The notes beneath the pieces were generated by a model. It made no database searches. It was given only the letters and a program-made list of their open reading frames with translations, and was not told the origin of the DNA. Below, one piece after another: positions 56,082 through 64,000 of a DNA stretch of 64,000 nt (position 1 is its first letter; every line of letters starts with the position of its first letter). Both the position numbers and the translations under genes were made by a program. Origin of the DNA: Acinetobacter sp. NIPH 2100 (lineage in GTDB: Bacteria > Pseudomonadota > Gammaproteobacteria > Pseudomonadales > Moraxellaceae); NCBI RefSeq assembly GCF_000369805.1, contig NZ_KB850224.1, positions 3,514,460 to 3,578,459 on the forward strand, given 5' to 3'.

Positions 56082-56975
56082 TTATAAGTTTAACAAGCGT
56101 TTTGGTACAAGACGTTTTTTATCCGTGATCTCAGCCAATCCCAAGCAACGTTCCCCATCAAAAACCAGCACTTCAGCCGCTGCATCATGATCAATATTGC
56201 TTTCCTGTCCATTGCCGAAATACTTTTCACGACCTTCTGGCAATTGCACCCGAGGAAAATGCTCAACAGGCGAATAGACTGAGAGTAATAAAGCATCTCG
56301 CTGTTCCAAAGAAAGGCTTTCGAGATATTCAATGGTATAACTTGGATTAATCTCAAAGTGACCTGTTTGAGTACGATGCAATTTGGTTAGATGCCCACCA
56401 CAACCTAAAGCTTCGCCAATATCTTCGCCTAATACGCGAATATAAGTGCCTTTCGAGCAAGTCACATCCAATGTCAGACTATCTTCTGTAAAATCAACCA
56501 ATGTTAAGTCATAGATGGTGACTGGGCGCGCTTCGCGCTCAATTTCGATCCCTTTACGCGCCAATTCATAAAGTGGACGACCATCACGTTTCAAAGCTGA
56601 ATACATCGGTGGCACTTGCTGAATATCACCACGGAATTGTGCCAGAACCTGTTCAATATGCTCTGCGGTTAATGCGGGTACTTCTCTCTGTTGGAGAATT
56701 TCACCTTCAACATCACCTGTCGCTGTGGTTTGCCCTAACTTGACCGTAGTTTGATAACGCTTGGTTGAATCCAATAGATAATGCGAAAACTTGGTCGCCT
56801 CACCCAAACAGATCGGCAATAAACCAGTCGCCAATGGATCTAGAGCTCCCGTATGGCCTGCTTTTTGCGCATTAAAAAGTCGACGCACTTTTTGCAATGC
56901 AGAATTAGAACTTAAACCTAAAGGCTTATTTAATAGGAAAACACCGCTTAAATGGCGATAAGAACTTTTTTTCAT
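56082..56975 (-). CDS. truB: tRNA pseudouridine-55 synthase
   Basis: 297 residues. The catalytic Asp is D46 in [22 protein letters not shown] precedes it and the [21 protein letters not shown] and [25 protein letters not shown] segments follow. A C-terminal PUA-like part closes the protein. TruB makes the T-loop pseudouridine of all tRNAs. It usually sits with rbfA and rpsO, but here it follows the rplS terminator and precedes a TSUP permease. Confidence 0.95.
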   Translation of the reverse strand: MKKSSYRHLSGVFLLNKPLGLSSNSALQKVRRLFNAQKAGHTGALDPLATGLLPICLGEATKFSHYLLDSTKRYQTTVKLGQTTATGDVEGEILQQREVPALTAEHIEQVLAQFRGDIQQVPPMYSALKRDGRPLYELARKGIEIEREARPVTIYDLTLVDFTEDSLTLDVTCSKGTYIRVLGEDIGEALGCGGHLTKLHRTQTGHFEINPSYTIEYLESLSLEQRDALLLSVYSPVEHFPRVQLPEGREKYFGNGQESNIDHDAAAEVLVFDGERCLGLAEITDKKRLVPKRLLNL

Positions 56976-57063
56976 AAAAGAAAAGTCAAAGCATAAAGAC
57001 CTATTTTAGCAAAACTCGGCCTAGGATTTAAAAAAGGATTGGCTTTTAGCCGTAAACAGACAT

Positions 57064-57090
57064 AAAAAAATGCGCCAAAGGCGCATTTTT
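57064..57090 (-). terminator. Terminator of the rpsP-rimM-trmD-rplS operon
   Basis: TGCGCC and GGCGCA pair around AAA, with a run of seven T on the minus strand. Confidence 0.88.
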
Positions 57091-57112
57091 CTGCTTTACA
57101 ACAAAGTTAAAA

Positions 57113-57484
57113 TTAACCTTGTTTACGAGCTGGTAACTTTTCACGAATACGTGCAGCTTTACCAGACAACTCGCGTAGGTAGTAAAGTTTAGCACGACGA
57201 ACGTCACCACGACGTTTCACTTCGATTTTAGCGACGATTGGAGAGTGAGTTTGGAAAACACGCTCAACACCAACACCGCTAGAGATTTTACGAACTGTGA
57301 AAGCAGAGTTTAAACCACGATTTTTCTTCGCGATTACAACACCTTCAAATGCCTGAAGACGTTCACGTTCACCCTCTTTTACTTTAACTTGAACGATAAC
57401 TGTATCGCCCGGTGCAAAAGCAGGGATGTCTGATTTTAACTGTGCATTTTCAACAGCTTGAACTAAAGGATGTTTACCACTCAT
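57113..57484 (-). CDS. rplS: Ribosomal protein bL19
   Basis: 123 residues from the ATG at 57484 with GGAG upstream; the open frame extends 23 codons back into the structured spacer. The bL19 blocks [43 protein letters not shown] and [27 protein letters not shown] are intact. It lies at the 30S-50S interface. Last gene of the operon. Confidence 0.97.
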   Translation of the reverse strand: MSGKHPLVQAVENAQLKSDIPAFAPGDTVIVQVKVKEGERERLQAFEGVVIAKKNRGLNSAFTVRKISSGVGVERVFQTHSPIVAKIEVKRRGDVRRAKLYYLRELSGKAARIREKLPARKQG

Positions 57485-57572
57485 GTGGAATCTCCAATAT
57501 GTGCGGGAGAGAAGAGGTCTCTGACACCGCTGGGAATAGAGGCTAAAGCGCATATCTCCCGTTTAACTTTCC

Positions 57573-57648
57573 CTTTACAACAGAATGTTGTAAAGAGCCT
57601 ATTTTTAACTTAAACAACGTTTAAGTAGAACTCGAAGCTGAGCTTCTC
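57573..57648 (-). promoter_or_regulatory. Three consecutive hairpins between trmD and rplS
   Basis: CTTTACAAC/GTTGTAAAG (57573-57595, 9 bp), CTTAAAC/GTTTAAG (57609-57625, 7 bp) and a GAAGC/GCTTC stem (57632-57648). None has a U tract, so they are not terminators. They may block processing or back-translation so that rplS is expressed more strongly than trmD. Confidence 0.5.
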
Positions 57649-57677
57649 GTTGGGTACAAAGACAAACTGATACCAGT

Positions 57678-58418
57678 TTAATCTTTCGAATTTTTTAGCC
57701 ATTTTTTTTGCTGCTTGGTCAACTCGACTTTTTCCACCAATTCTGGTCGACGGTCTAAAGTGCGTTGATAACGCTGCAAAAATCGCCACTTCTCAATATT
57801 GGCATGATGCCCAGATTTTAATACCTCGGGTACATCCAAACCTTCGAAATGATCAGGCTTTGTATATTGTGGGCAATCCAGTAGACCATCCACAAAAGAG
57901 TCTTGCACCGCAGATTGCTCATCAGACATCACATTCGGCAAACGACGAATAATACTGTCCAGCAATACCATGGCAGGGAGTTCACCACCCGATAATACGT
58001 AATCTCCAATCGACCATTCCTGATCAACATATTGTTGGATCAAACGCTCATCAACCCCTTCATAACGTCCACACAGTACAATCAAACCATCATAATCAAC
58101 GAATCGTTGTACCGCCTGTTCATTTAAAGTCTGGCCTTGTGGTGACATATACACCACAGGAGCATGAACACAGCCCGCTTGCGAAGCAAGTTGTTTAGCA
58201 TGGGTAATCGCTTTTGCCAACGGCTCAGCCATCATCACCATACCTGGACCACCACCGAAAGGACGCTCGTCCACTCGCTTGTAGTTGCCCTCAGCAAAAT
58301 CTCGTGGGTTAATGCAAGTGACTTGCACGATGTCACGCTTTGCTGCACGCCCGCTAATCCCGTGCGCTGTAATCGCTTCAAACATTTCAGGAAACAATGT
58401 GATGACTGCAAAAAACAC
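57678..58418 (-). CDS. trmD: tRNA (guanine-N1-)-methyltransferase
   Basis: 246 residues from a GTG with AAGGAG 6 nt upstream. SPOUT fold: [52 protein letters not shown] (knot with SAM site), and [21 protein letters not shown]. TrmD methylates G37 of tRNAs to prevent frameshifting. Third gene of the operon. Confidence 0.97.
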   Translation of the reverse strand: MFFAVITLFPEMFEAITAHGISGRAAKRDIVQVTCINPRDFAEGNYKRVDERPFGGGPGMVMMAEPLAKAITHAKQLASQAGCVHAPVVYMSPQGQTLNEQAVQRFVDYDGLIVLCGRYEGVDERLIQQYVDQEWSIGDYVLSGGELPAMVLLDSIIRRLPNVMSDEQSAVQDSFVDGLLDCPQYTKPDHFEGLDVPEVLKSGHHANIEKWRFLQRYQRTLDRRPELVEKVELTKQQKKWLKNSKD

Positions 58419-58463
58419 CGCAGACTCCTTTATTTTCCTGCTGCGCTACTTTCCCCGAAAGGG

Positions 58464-59012
58464 TTAGTAGTCTACGCCCCAATTGACGTAAATACGACCA
58501 GCTTCAAGATCAACGCGTTGTACCACATCTTTATGCCAAGGAATCATTCGCTCTTCAGCATCAATGCTATCAGGTGTCGCTTTCACGACCATGACATCAT
58601 TGGCACCGGTTTCAAACAGTTCGTAGATTTGACCGAGATTCACTTCTTGTTCTTCATCATCAAGACCTAACACTGTTAGACCTTTAAGATCAGACCAGTA
58701 ATACTCGTCTACGTCTGCTTTTGGCAGCTGAGATTTGGCAATCCAGATATTAGCGCCAACCAAGTTTTCCGCTCCAGTGCGATCATTCACATCCTTCAAC
58801 GCGACAACAAGGCCTTTGCCATGTGGTTTCCAACGTTTTACATCAATTGTTTGCCAACCTGCCTTAGTCTCAATGTACCAAGGAAGGTAGTCAAACATAT
58901 TGCTCATAGGCTCTGTATTAGAGTAAACCCAGAGCCACCCATTCAATCCATAAGCTGAACGTAACTGTCCAATCTGAATACGATCTTCTGGCACATTCTG
59001 TGTTGATGTCAT
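58464..59012 (-). CDS. rimM: Ribosome maturation factor RimM
   Basis: 182 residues. The N-terminal RimM barrel shows QIGQLRSAYGLNGWLWVYSNT and the PRC-barrel part the EYYWSDLKGLTVLG and VVKATPDSIDAEERMIPWHKDVVQRVDLEAGRIYVNWG segments. RimM assists 30S head assembly around uS19. 17 bp after rpsP. Confidence 0.95.
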   Translation of the reverse strand: MTSTQNVPEDRIQIGQLRSAYGLNGWLWVYSNTEPMSNMFDYLPWYIETKAGWQTIDVKRWKPHGKGLVVALKDVNDRTGAENLVGANIWIAKSQLPKADVDEYYWSDLKGLTVLGLDDEEQEVNLGQIYELFETGANDVMVVKATPDSIDAEERMIPWHKDVVQRVDLEAGRIYVNWGVDY

Positions 59013-59028
59013 GGGCTACCTACTACAA

Positions 59029-59286
59029 TTATGCAGTAGTTGCAGCTTTTTTAGCTTGAGCAGCTAAAGAAGCAACGCGATCTGAAGGTTGAGCACCTTG
59101 AGCAACCCAGTGAGCAAAACGGTCAGCATCTAAACGAACTTTTTCAGCTTTACCTTGTGCAGTTGGGTTAAAGAAACCAATACGCTCGATGAAACGACCA
59201 TCACGTGCATTGCGACTATCAGTTACAATGATTTGATAGAATGGACGTTTTTTTGCACCACCGCGCGCTAAACGAATAACAACCAT
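59029..59286 (-). CDS. rpsP: Ribosomal protein bS16
   Basis: 85 residues from the ATG at 59286 with AAGG 8 nt upstream. It opens [19 protein letters not shown], followed by [18 protein letters not shown] and [16 protein letters not shown], all typical of bS16. First gene of rpsP-rimM-trmD-rplS. Confidence 0.97.
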   Translation of the reverse strand: MVVIRLARGGAKKRPFYQIIVTDSRNARDGRFIERIGFFNPTAQGKAEKVRLDADRFAHWVAQGAQPSDRVASLAAQAKKAATTA

Positions 59287-59449
59287 GAGAACAACCTTAT
59301 AATTTTTACGGATTATCCCTGCGCCGACCATCGGCAGCACTTCAAACCCCTTTCATAGAGGGCGATATTCTACGTTATATTTGCCTTGAAAGAAAGATTA
59401 AATTTAGGGTTATCCACAAGCTTGAATTTAATTTATAAAATCTACTGAG

Positions 59450-60031
59450 TTACCAGTCTTCTGCATCATTCCCACAACTTGTGGCAGTGATGTTTGCGGC
59501 TGTTTTAGTCTTACATTTAAGGCCTGTGCTGGTCAAAAGTAATGAGTAATTTCGTGGGCTTTGGCTCACTGCTTTTAAAGACCATGTTTGAGTATTGACC
59601 GTTAATGTTAAGGTGAATTTTTGGTTACCACTCGTTGCTGTCAAAGGTAGAAGCAAGGTGGTGTTGGTTGCGCTAGTTACCGAGTAATATGGCCCCTGAT
59701 TCGTCGATATGCCTTTCAGTACAAAACCATCGTAACTGAAGTTACGTGCCCGATGTTTTTCCAAAAGCTCAGCAACTTTAAGCATTTCTTGTTGTGCTGT
59801 AGATAAATCTGCACGGCGGATATAAGTGTCATAACTGGGGATGGCAATCGCAGCAATAATCGCCACGATTGCAACCGTAATCATCAATTCGATTAGCGTA
59901 AAGCCTGAATTGCGACAACAGTTTTCCTGCGCAATTGACCTTAAATTACACTTAAAGGTCCGAGAGTGCAAAGCACTCCCTCTCTGTAGGCCATCAAAAT
60001 AGGAATTTTTCATTTTATTCATTACGTTCAT
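59450..60031 (-). CDS. Type IV pilin (PilE/ComE-like)
   Basis: The prepilin motif GFTLIELM with conserved Glu is followed by the hydrophobic helix [34 protein letters not shown]. The C-terminal part has two Cys for the D-loop (LKCKTKT, TSCG). From the ATG at 60031 the leader is 43 residues long, unusually long; ATGs at 60022 and 60013 and a TTG at 59971 (after GAGGGAG, leader of 23) are other choices. It overlaps the end of the PilY1-type gene by 17 bases. Role: minor or major pilin for twitching or DNA uptake. Confidence 0.88.
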   Translation of the reverse strand: MNVMNKMKNSYFDGLQRGSALHSRTFKCNLRSIAQENCCRNSGFTLIELMITVAIVAIIAAIAIPSYDTYIRRADLSTAQQEMLKVAELLEKHRARNFSYDGFVLKGISTNQGPYYSVTSATNTTLLLPLTATSGNQKFTLTLTVNTQTWSLKAVSQSPRNYSLLLTSTGLKCKTKTAANITATSCGNDAEDW

Positions 60032-63000
60032 ACCAAGTCAGTGGCACCAATTGGCGACGCATTTGATTGACAGGTAAACCACTCAACGTATTGCTGCTAT
60101 TCCCCGAAACCAATCCACGTGATTGTAAATTGTTTTTGCTTGTCGAACCTGCACCAACACTCAGTGCCACAATGCCATCGCCAGATTTACCCACCAATCC
60201 AACGGATTCCGAAAGCTGTGTTTGCTCACACACACCAAATGGTAAACAATAACGATACACCTCAGTTTTCCCACGTACCTGAACTGGACAGGTTGGCGTT
60301 ACGCCACGGTCATACACACTGGCATATAAATTCTTGTTCATCACAACCATTTCATCTGTCACTTTCTTCGCATTGGCAAAAGAAACCGCCCAGCCATTTG
60401 GCATCAATGCTTTTACTTCTGCAATATTCTTATCTTTAGCTTCATCTTTACTCAATATGCCGCGTAGTGCTTTGCCTGTTGTAGTTAAATCAATATCCTT
60501 TGTCTCTAATTTATCTGCTGCCAATGTATATAAATTGGTTTTGATTACATCACGATCAAACAAATTATAAATAGCACCTGAGCTAGAATCACTGGCTGGT
60601 AAACTGCGATTGCCTGAGGCAATGCTAATGACAGCTAATGGTTGTTCATAACCATAAACAGTAAAGTTTGGCGCATCAAAGAAACGTGGGCTAAGACCAC
60701 CTGTTTTATGTAAATTTAGGATACGTGTCGCACGTTGTGCAAAATCACCTGTTGTTGTATTGGCATTGATATCCACACGCCAAACTTGTCCACCCAAATC
60801 CCCAAAGTATAAATGATCCACTAAGCCATTGCCGTCACGATCAGCGACACTGATACGACTGACAACGCTATAATCCATATTGCTTACATTTAAGGCATTC
60901 TCTTTTGCAGTATCGTTTTTAGTTGTTGCACTTGAACTTGCCCACCATAATAAATCCCCATTATCAGCATCAAACATATAAACCCCTGCACCTTTTTTAT
61001 TGGTTTGGTTATATGTTGGGCACTCATATCCCTTGTTACTATAAGCAGATAAACTCACACCTGTTTCTGATTCAGCACAAGCAACGGTGCCTGAGGCATC
61101 ATAGCCGCCTCCGACAAACATTACTTGTTTACGTTGCCCTTTCCAACTGACATAAGCAATTGTAGGTTTAGACCAGCTCTGTCCCATGTTCTCGATTGCT
61201 GAGAATGCTTGCCCTGCTGGGTTCGCTGCTGAATAAACTTTGCCTGTATTTGGATCGATATGGAATTTGATTTCGGGTTTGTCTAGATCAGCAAGATTAA
61301 GTGCGTAATAACTACGTCCTCCCATACGCAAGCCACCATATAAAGTTTGTTTTCCTGTTGCGATGACAGTATCTTTATTTTTTGCTTGCTGAACAGTCGC
61401 ATAAACTTTGCCATCACTGCCCATACCATAGGCATATTCGGTATAAGCGGCCCACGCACCGTCTATTCCATACGGCATATCAGGCCAATAACCTTTACGG
61501 TCTTTTACAAAAGCTTTTCTTTGCTCAGCATTTTCCAACATTTCATTTGGCACAAAAGCAAATTTCTCTTTGCCATCGTCAGCATCCACGACATGTAATA
61601 GACCTTGGGTTGAACCAAAAGCAATGTAGTCATCCCGATCAATTTTGTTCGTATCAAACTTAGCATATTGAGTCAGTTTTAATGGCGTAGAATGAAGTGA
61701 CATCCCCACTTGCCAAAGTGGTTCACTTTGCGTAAGGCTATTTCCTGTTGCACTTTCAGGATTATCTAACTGATAGCCCAAAAGACTCATTAAATAACCA
61801 CCATAGCTATCTTTGGCAGAAGCATTGATTGCACAGCGTGCCTCACTCGAATCAGCCAAATAATCCGTTGTTACTTTTTTCAAGCTTGAACTTTCAGCAA
61901 AACTGCCATCAGTTTTACAATTTCGATTAATCCACAACTTACGTGCTGAGGTATCCGTCTTTGTTGGCCGTAAAGTCTTAAGTTGACCTAATGCACCACC
62001 TGTAAATAATTTAGTGTTTTTAACTTGATCTTCTAATTCATTACTATTCCATTGATCTTTCCAATCCACCATACGGATAACATTATTTCCACTGGTCATA
62101 TCTGTAACGGAGTATTTTTTAAGATTTCCAAACCAATTTTGTTGATCTGCTGGTGCAAACATACTGTTATAGACGTCATTGCTCAATTGATATGGTGTTA
62201 ATGGATCAGCAGGAATAGTTTGTAAGCCCATAAACGGCGCTGATTCCACATCAACAATATGCTGATTGAAATTGACAATACTTTGTGCAATCCCACCCGT
62301 ACTTGCTTCTGTATACCAACCACCTTTACCTTCTTTCCCCCAATATGCAAGATTCCTCACATCTCCAAGTTCTGCGTCAGTTGTAGGCTGAGTTGGCAAG
62401 ATGATATCAACAACATTTAAAAGTGGTCTTAGGTCAGCAATAATACTCAAGAGGCTCAATGCAGCATTTAATAGACTTTTTACGCTGCTCAACAATGTAT
62501 TGACAATACTCCCACCTGTACCTGCACCAATAACATTGTCGCCACTGAGCCTTACATAATTGAACTCTTTACCGATACCTGCTACACCTGTTTTGATCTC
62601 AACCTGTGTTCGATAAGCGGCATTAGTATCCAATAATGCCTTGGAATAATTCGCCAAGCATGCCCAGGTCGCTGTAGAGGTGCCCAATTCCCACCCACTT
62701 GGTGGACTTACCTTACAAAAATCATTGATATTGGTTGTTGCAGTTTTCCCAAGAGACTTCTGCATAATACGCTGCACGCCCAACGCATCAGCAGGCACAA
62801 GTTTTGGCGCATTGCCTGTTAAAACAAAAATACCCTGAGCTTGGCATTGTGAAGTTGTCGCCCCACTTATTTTTTGTTTGATCGAGGTTGGATTATCATA
62901 ATCATCACTATTTGCCTTCATTGGAATAGTCGTGGCACGATAGTTATAGCCAGAATAACTCGCATCCGCAGCATAGTAATAACGAATCACGCTCTTATTC

Positions 63001-63998
63001 GTATTACCAGACAGCAATCCAAGCAGTGCTCCCAGCAAATCGCCTAGCACTCCATTGCTTGGTGTTACTTGTTCCGTACGGATGTAACCCGTTGGAATGG
63101 GATATTCTATTAATGTGTCAATTGGCCAACTATTCTTTTTATGATATGAAGTACAATCATTATTTGTTTGCCGAGTTAAACATTTATATGCAACACTTGG
63201 CTTGGCAACAGACACTTCAAACTCAGACAGAACCTCGCCTGTTCCTCTGGTATTATGTCCGAGTAAATAAGCCCCTGTTTCTGCATAAGCTGTAACCAAC
63301 GGTGATTCTGGATTATTTAGTAAAGCCACAAGCGTAGCGGGAAGACTACCAATAAGCCCAAGTACATCGGTAACTAAACCAAGAATATTAAGCCCATCAA
63401 GTACATTGCCCAGAATGCCTACAACTTTATCCAAGGTATTTCCCAACGGATCCGAACTTGGGGCCAAACCATCTATCGCGGCTTTTAGTGCTTTCCGTTG
63501 ATTACTATCATCAGCTACAACTGTACCACTCTCATCTTTATCGCCCTTTTTATAGCCTAGCTCTAGCGCAGGGACGACAATCATGCCTGCTTTTTGGTTT
63601 ACACCACTACTGTTTTTAGCAGGAGCAACCGTTAGTCCTATTGCTGTTTTAGGAGATAATGCCGTAACCCCATTTTTTGCATTACCATTTAAAACATCAC
63701 GTACAGCCATTTTGATTCGGGATAACCGACTATAACAACGATAACCCTCACCTAAATTAATATTCACGGAAAGGATTTTATTACTCCGAACGGGTTCACT
63801 TGCTTCAAGCTTAGAAAATGGCGTACAACTGGCACGCATATAATCTAATGAGCTTTGCAGGCCCAATAAACTATTTTTTTGGGTTCCTGTGATGGTGTCA
63901 ACAGTACCCAACAAGTCTAAAACTGCTTTTGGAAAAACCACATCACAATAAGCTTCTGTTCCCGCAGGTGGTGTCAACTTAACATCTACAACTGGCAA
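60015..63998 (-). CDS. PilY1/PilC/ComC-type pilus tip adhesin, N-terminus outside window
   Basis: 1,327 residues are visible; the start lies beyond the right edge. The C-terminal third is the PilY1 beta-propeller: [39 protein letters not shown] and [24 protein letters not shown], where the DxDxNxxxD loop (about 60816-60848) binds calcium. The family controls pilus extension and retraction and adhesion or transformation; in A. baylyi it is ComC. Three Leu-rich hydrophobic inserts (near 62390-62520, 62995-63065 and 63315-63460) are unusual. It overlaps the pilin gene downstream. Confidence 0.92.
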   Translation of the reverse strand: MPVVDVKLTPPAGTEAYCDVVFPKAVLDLLGTVDTITGTQKNSLLGLQSSLDYMRASCTPFSKLEASEPVRSNKILSVNINLGEGYRCYSRLSRIKMAVRDVLNGNAKNGVTALSPKTAIGLTVAPAKNSSGVNQKAGMIVVPALELGYKKGDKDESGTVVADDSNQRKALKAAIDGLAPSSDPLGNTLDKVVGILGNVLDGLNILGLVTDVLGLIGSLPATLVALLNNPESPLVTAYAETGAYLLGHNTRGTGEVLSEFEVSVAKPSVAYKCLTRQTNNDCTSYHKKNSWPIDTLIEYPIPTGYIRTEQVTPSNGVLGDLLGALLGLLSGNTNKSVIRYYYAADASYSGYNYRATTIPMKANSDDYDNPTSIKQKISGATTSQCQAQGIFVLTGNAPKLVPADALGVQRIMQKSLGKTATTNINDFCKVSPPSGWELGTSTATWACLANYSKALLDTNAAYRTQVEIKTGVAGIGKEFNYVRLSGDNVIGAGTGGSIVNTLLSSVKSLLNAALSLLSIIADLRPLLNVVDIILPTQPTTDAELGDVRNLAYWGKEGKGGWYTEASTGGIAQSIVNFNQHIVDVESAPFMGLQTIPADPLTPYQLSNDVYNSMFAPADQQNWFGNLKKYSVTDMTSGNNVIRMVDWKDQWNSNELEDQVKNTKLFTGGALGQLKTLRPTKTDTSARKLWINRNCKTDGSFAESSSLKKVTTDYLADSSEARCAINASAKDSYGGYLMSLLGYQLDNPESATGNSLTQSEPLWQVGMSLHSTPLKLTQYAKFDTNKIDRDDYIAFGSTQGLLHVVDADDGKEKFAFVPNEMLENAEQRKAFVKDRKGYWPDMPYGIDGAWAAYTEYAYGMGSDGKVYATVQQAKNKDTVIATGKQTLYGGLRMGGRSYYALNLADLDKPEIKFHIDPNTGKVYSAANPAGQAFSAIENMGQSWSKPTIAYVSWKGQRKQVMFVGGGYDASGTVACAESETGVSLSAYSNKGYECPTYNQTNKKGAGVYMFDADNGDLLWWASSSATTKNDTAKENALNVSNMDYSVVSRISVADRDGNGLVDHLYFGDLGGQVWRVDINANTTTGDFAQRATRILNLHKTGGLSPRFFDAPNFTVYGYEQPLAVISIASGNRSLPASDSSSGAIYNLFDRDVIKTNLYTLAADKLETKDIDLTTTGKALRGILSKDEAKDKNIAEVKALMPNGWAVSFANAKKVTDEMVVMNKNLYASVYDRGVTPTCPVQVRGKTEVYRYCLPFGVCEQTQLSESVGLVGKSGDGIVALSVGAGSTSKNNLQSRGLVSGNSSNTLSGLPVNQMRRQLVPLTWYERNE

Positions 63999-64000
63999 TG

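Noticed and set aside
41905..59417. Consensus DnaA boxes TTATCCACA near 41908, 45851 and 59409
   Set aside because: Three single sites kilobases apart are about what chance gives in 64 kb of AT-rich DNA; there is no cluster, dnaA/dnaN gene or AT-rich unwinding region, so no origin is claimed.

Overview
The window looks like a chromosomal segment of an Acinetobacter species (Moraxellaceae). This rests on the AT-rich base composition, a CraA/MdfA-type efflux protein, the aerobic HemF, the order of the mla genes, a natural-transformation/type IV pilus locus beside rpsP-rimM-trmD-rplS, and a high density of small lipoproteins. I see no rRNA, tRNA, CRISPR array, prophage or intact insertion sequence. 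Most of the window is ordinary core genome; the less ordinary part is 28.6-34.6 kb.

Region by region. 0-2.5 kb: the mlaF-mlaE-mlaD-mlaC operon for phospholipid transport, read leftwards, with mlaC cut by the window edge. 2.5-9.7 kb: a DEAD-box RNA helicase with a repeat-built Arg/Gly tail and a roughly 270-nt structured leader, a small P-loop kinase, suhB, dxs and ribA. 9.7-20.3 kb: hemF, a histidine phosphatase, aroE, a 771-residue lipoprotein of unknown function, a FadE-like acyl-CoA dehydrogenase, a PspC-domain protein, an HPP/CBS membrane protein and an LprI-like periplasmic protein. 20.5-24 kb: an AztD-like zinc metallochaperone behind a Zur-type palindrome, then a radical SAM/DUF4130 pair of uncharacterised DNA-repair type. 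24-28 kb: a small membrane protein and glyQS.

28.6-34.6 kb: a tandem duplication. Each copy holds a secreted subtilisin-like (S8) protease preceded by a 103-residue membrane-anchored partner, with a conserved hairpin between the two genes. Short remnants of the flanking genes mark the duplication joints and show that the second copy lost a 204-residue secreted-protein gene. The two proteases are mosaic: their ends are nearly identical, but the central catalytic face has diverged.

34.5-50.1 kb: an alpha/beta hydrolase, two methyltransferases, lipoproteins, a COG4741 nuclease-like protein divergent from an orphan ParA ATPase, an AI-2E family protein, lipoprotein SodC, a FUSC efflux protein, craA/mdfA, a DUF4349 lipoprotein, the mdaB-ygiN quinone pair, a nucleotidyltransferase and a DUF3592 protein. 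50.1-53.4 kb: a three-hairpin intergenic repeat, then a D-2-hydroxyglutarate dehydrogenase-type flavoprotein divergent from serA around a perfect 16-bp palindrome. 53.5-57 kb: two EamA transporters, a TSUP permease and truB. 57-59.3 kb: rpsP-rimM-trmD-rplS with a triple hairpin before rplS. 59.4-64 kb: a type IV pilin and a PilY1/ComC-type adhesin cut by the window edge.

Genes with clearly linked jobs are mlaFEDC (lipid asymmetry), serA with the D-2-HG dehydrogenase (serine synthesis with recycling of its by-product), mdaB with ygiN (quinone/quinol cycling), the radical SAM/DUF4130 pair, each S8 protease with its small anchored partner, and pilY1 with the pilin.
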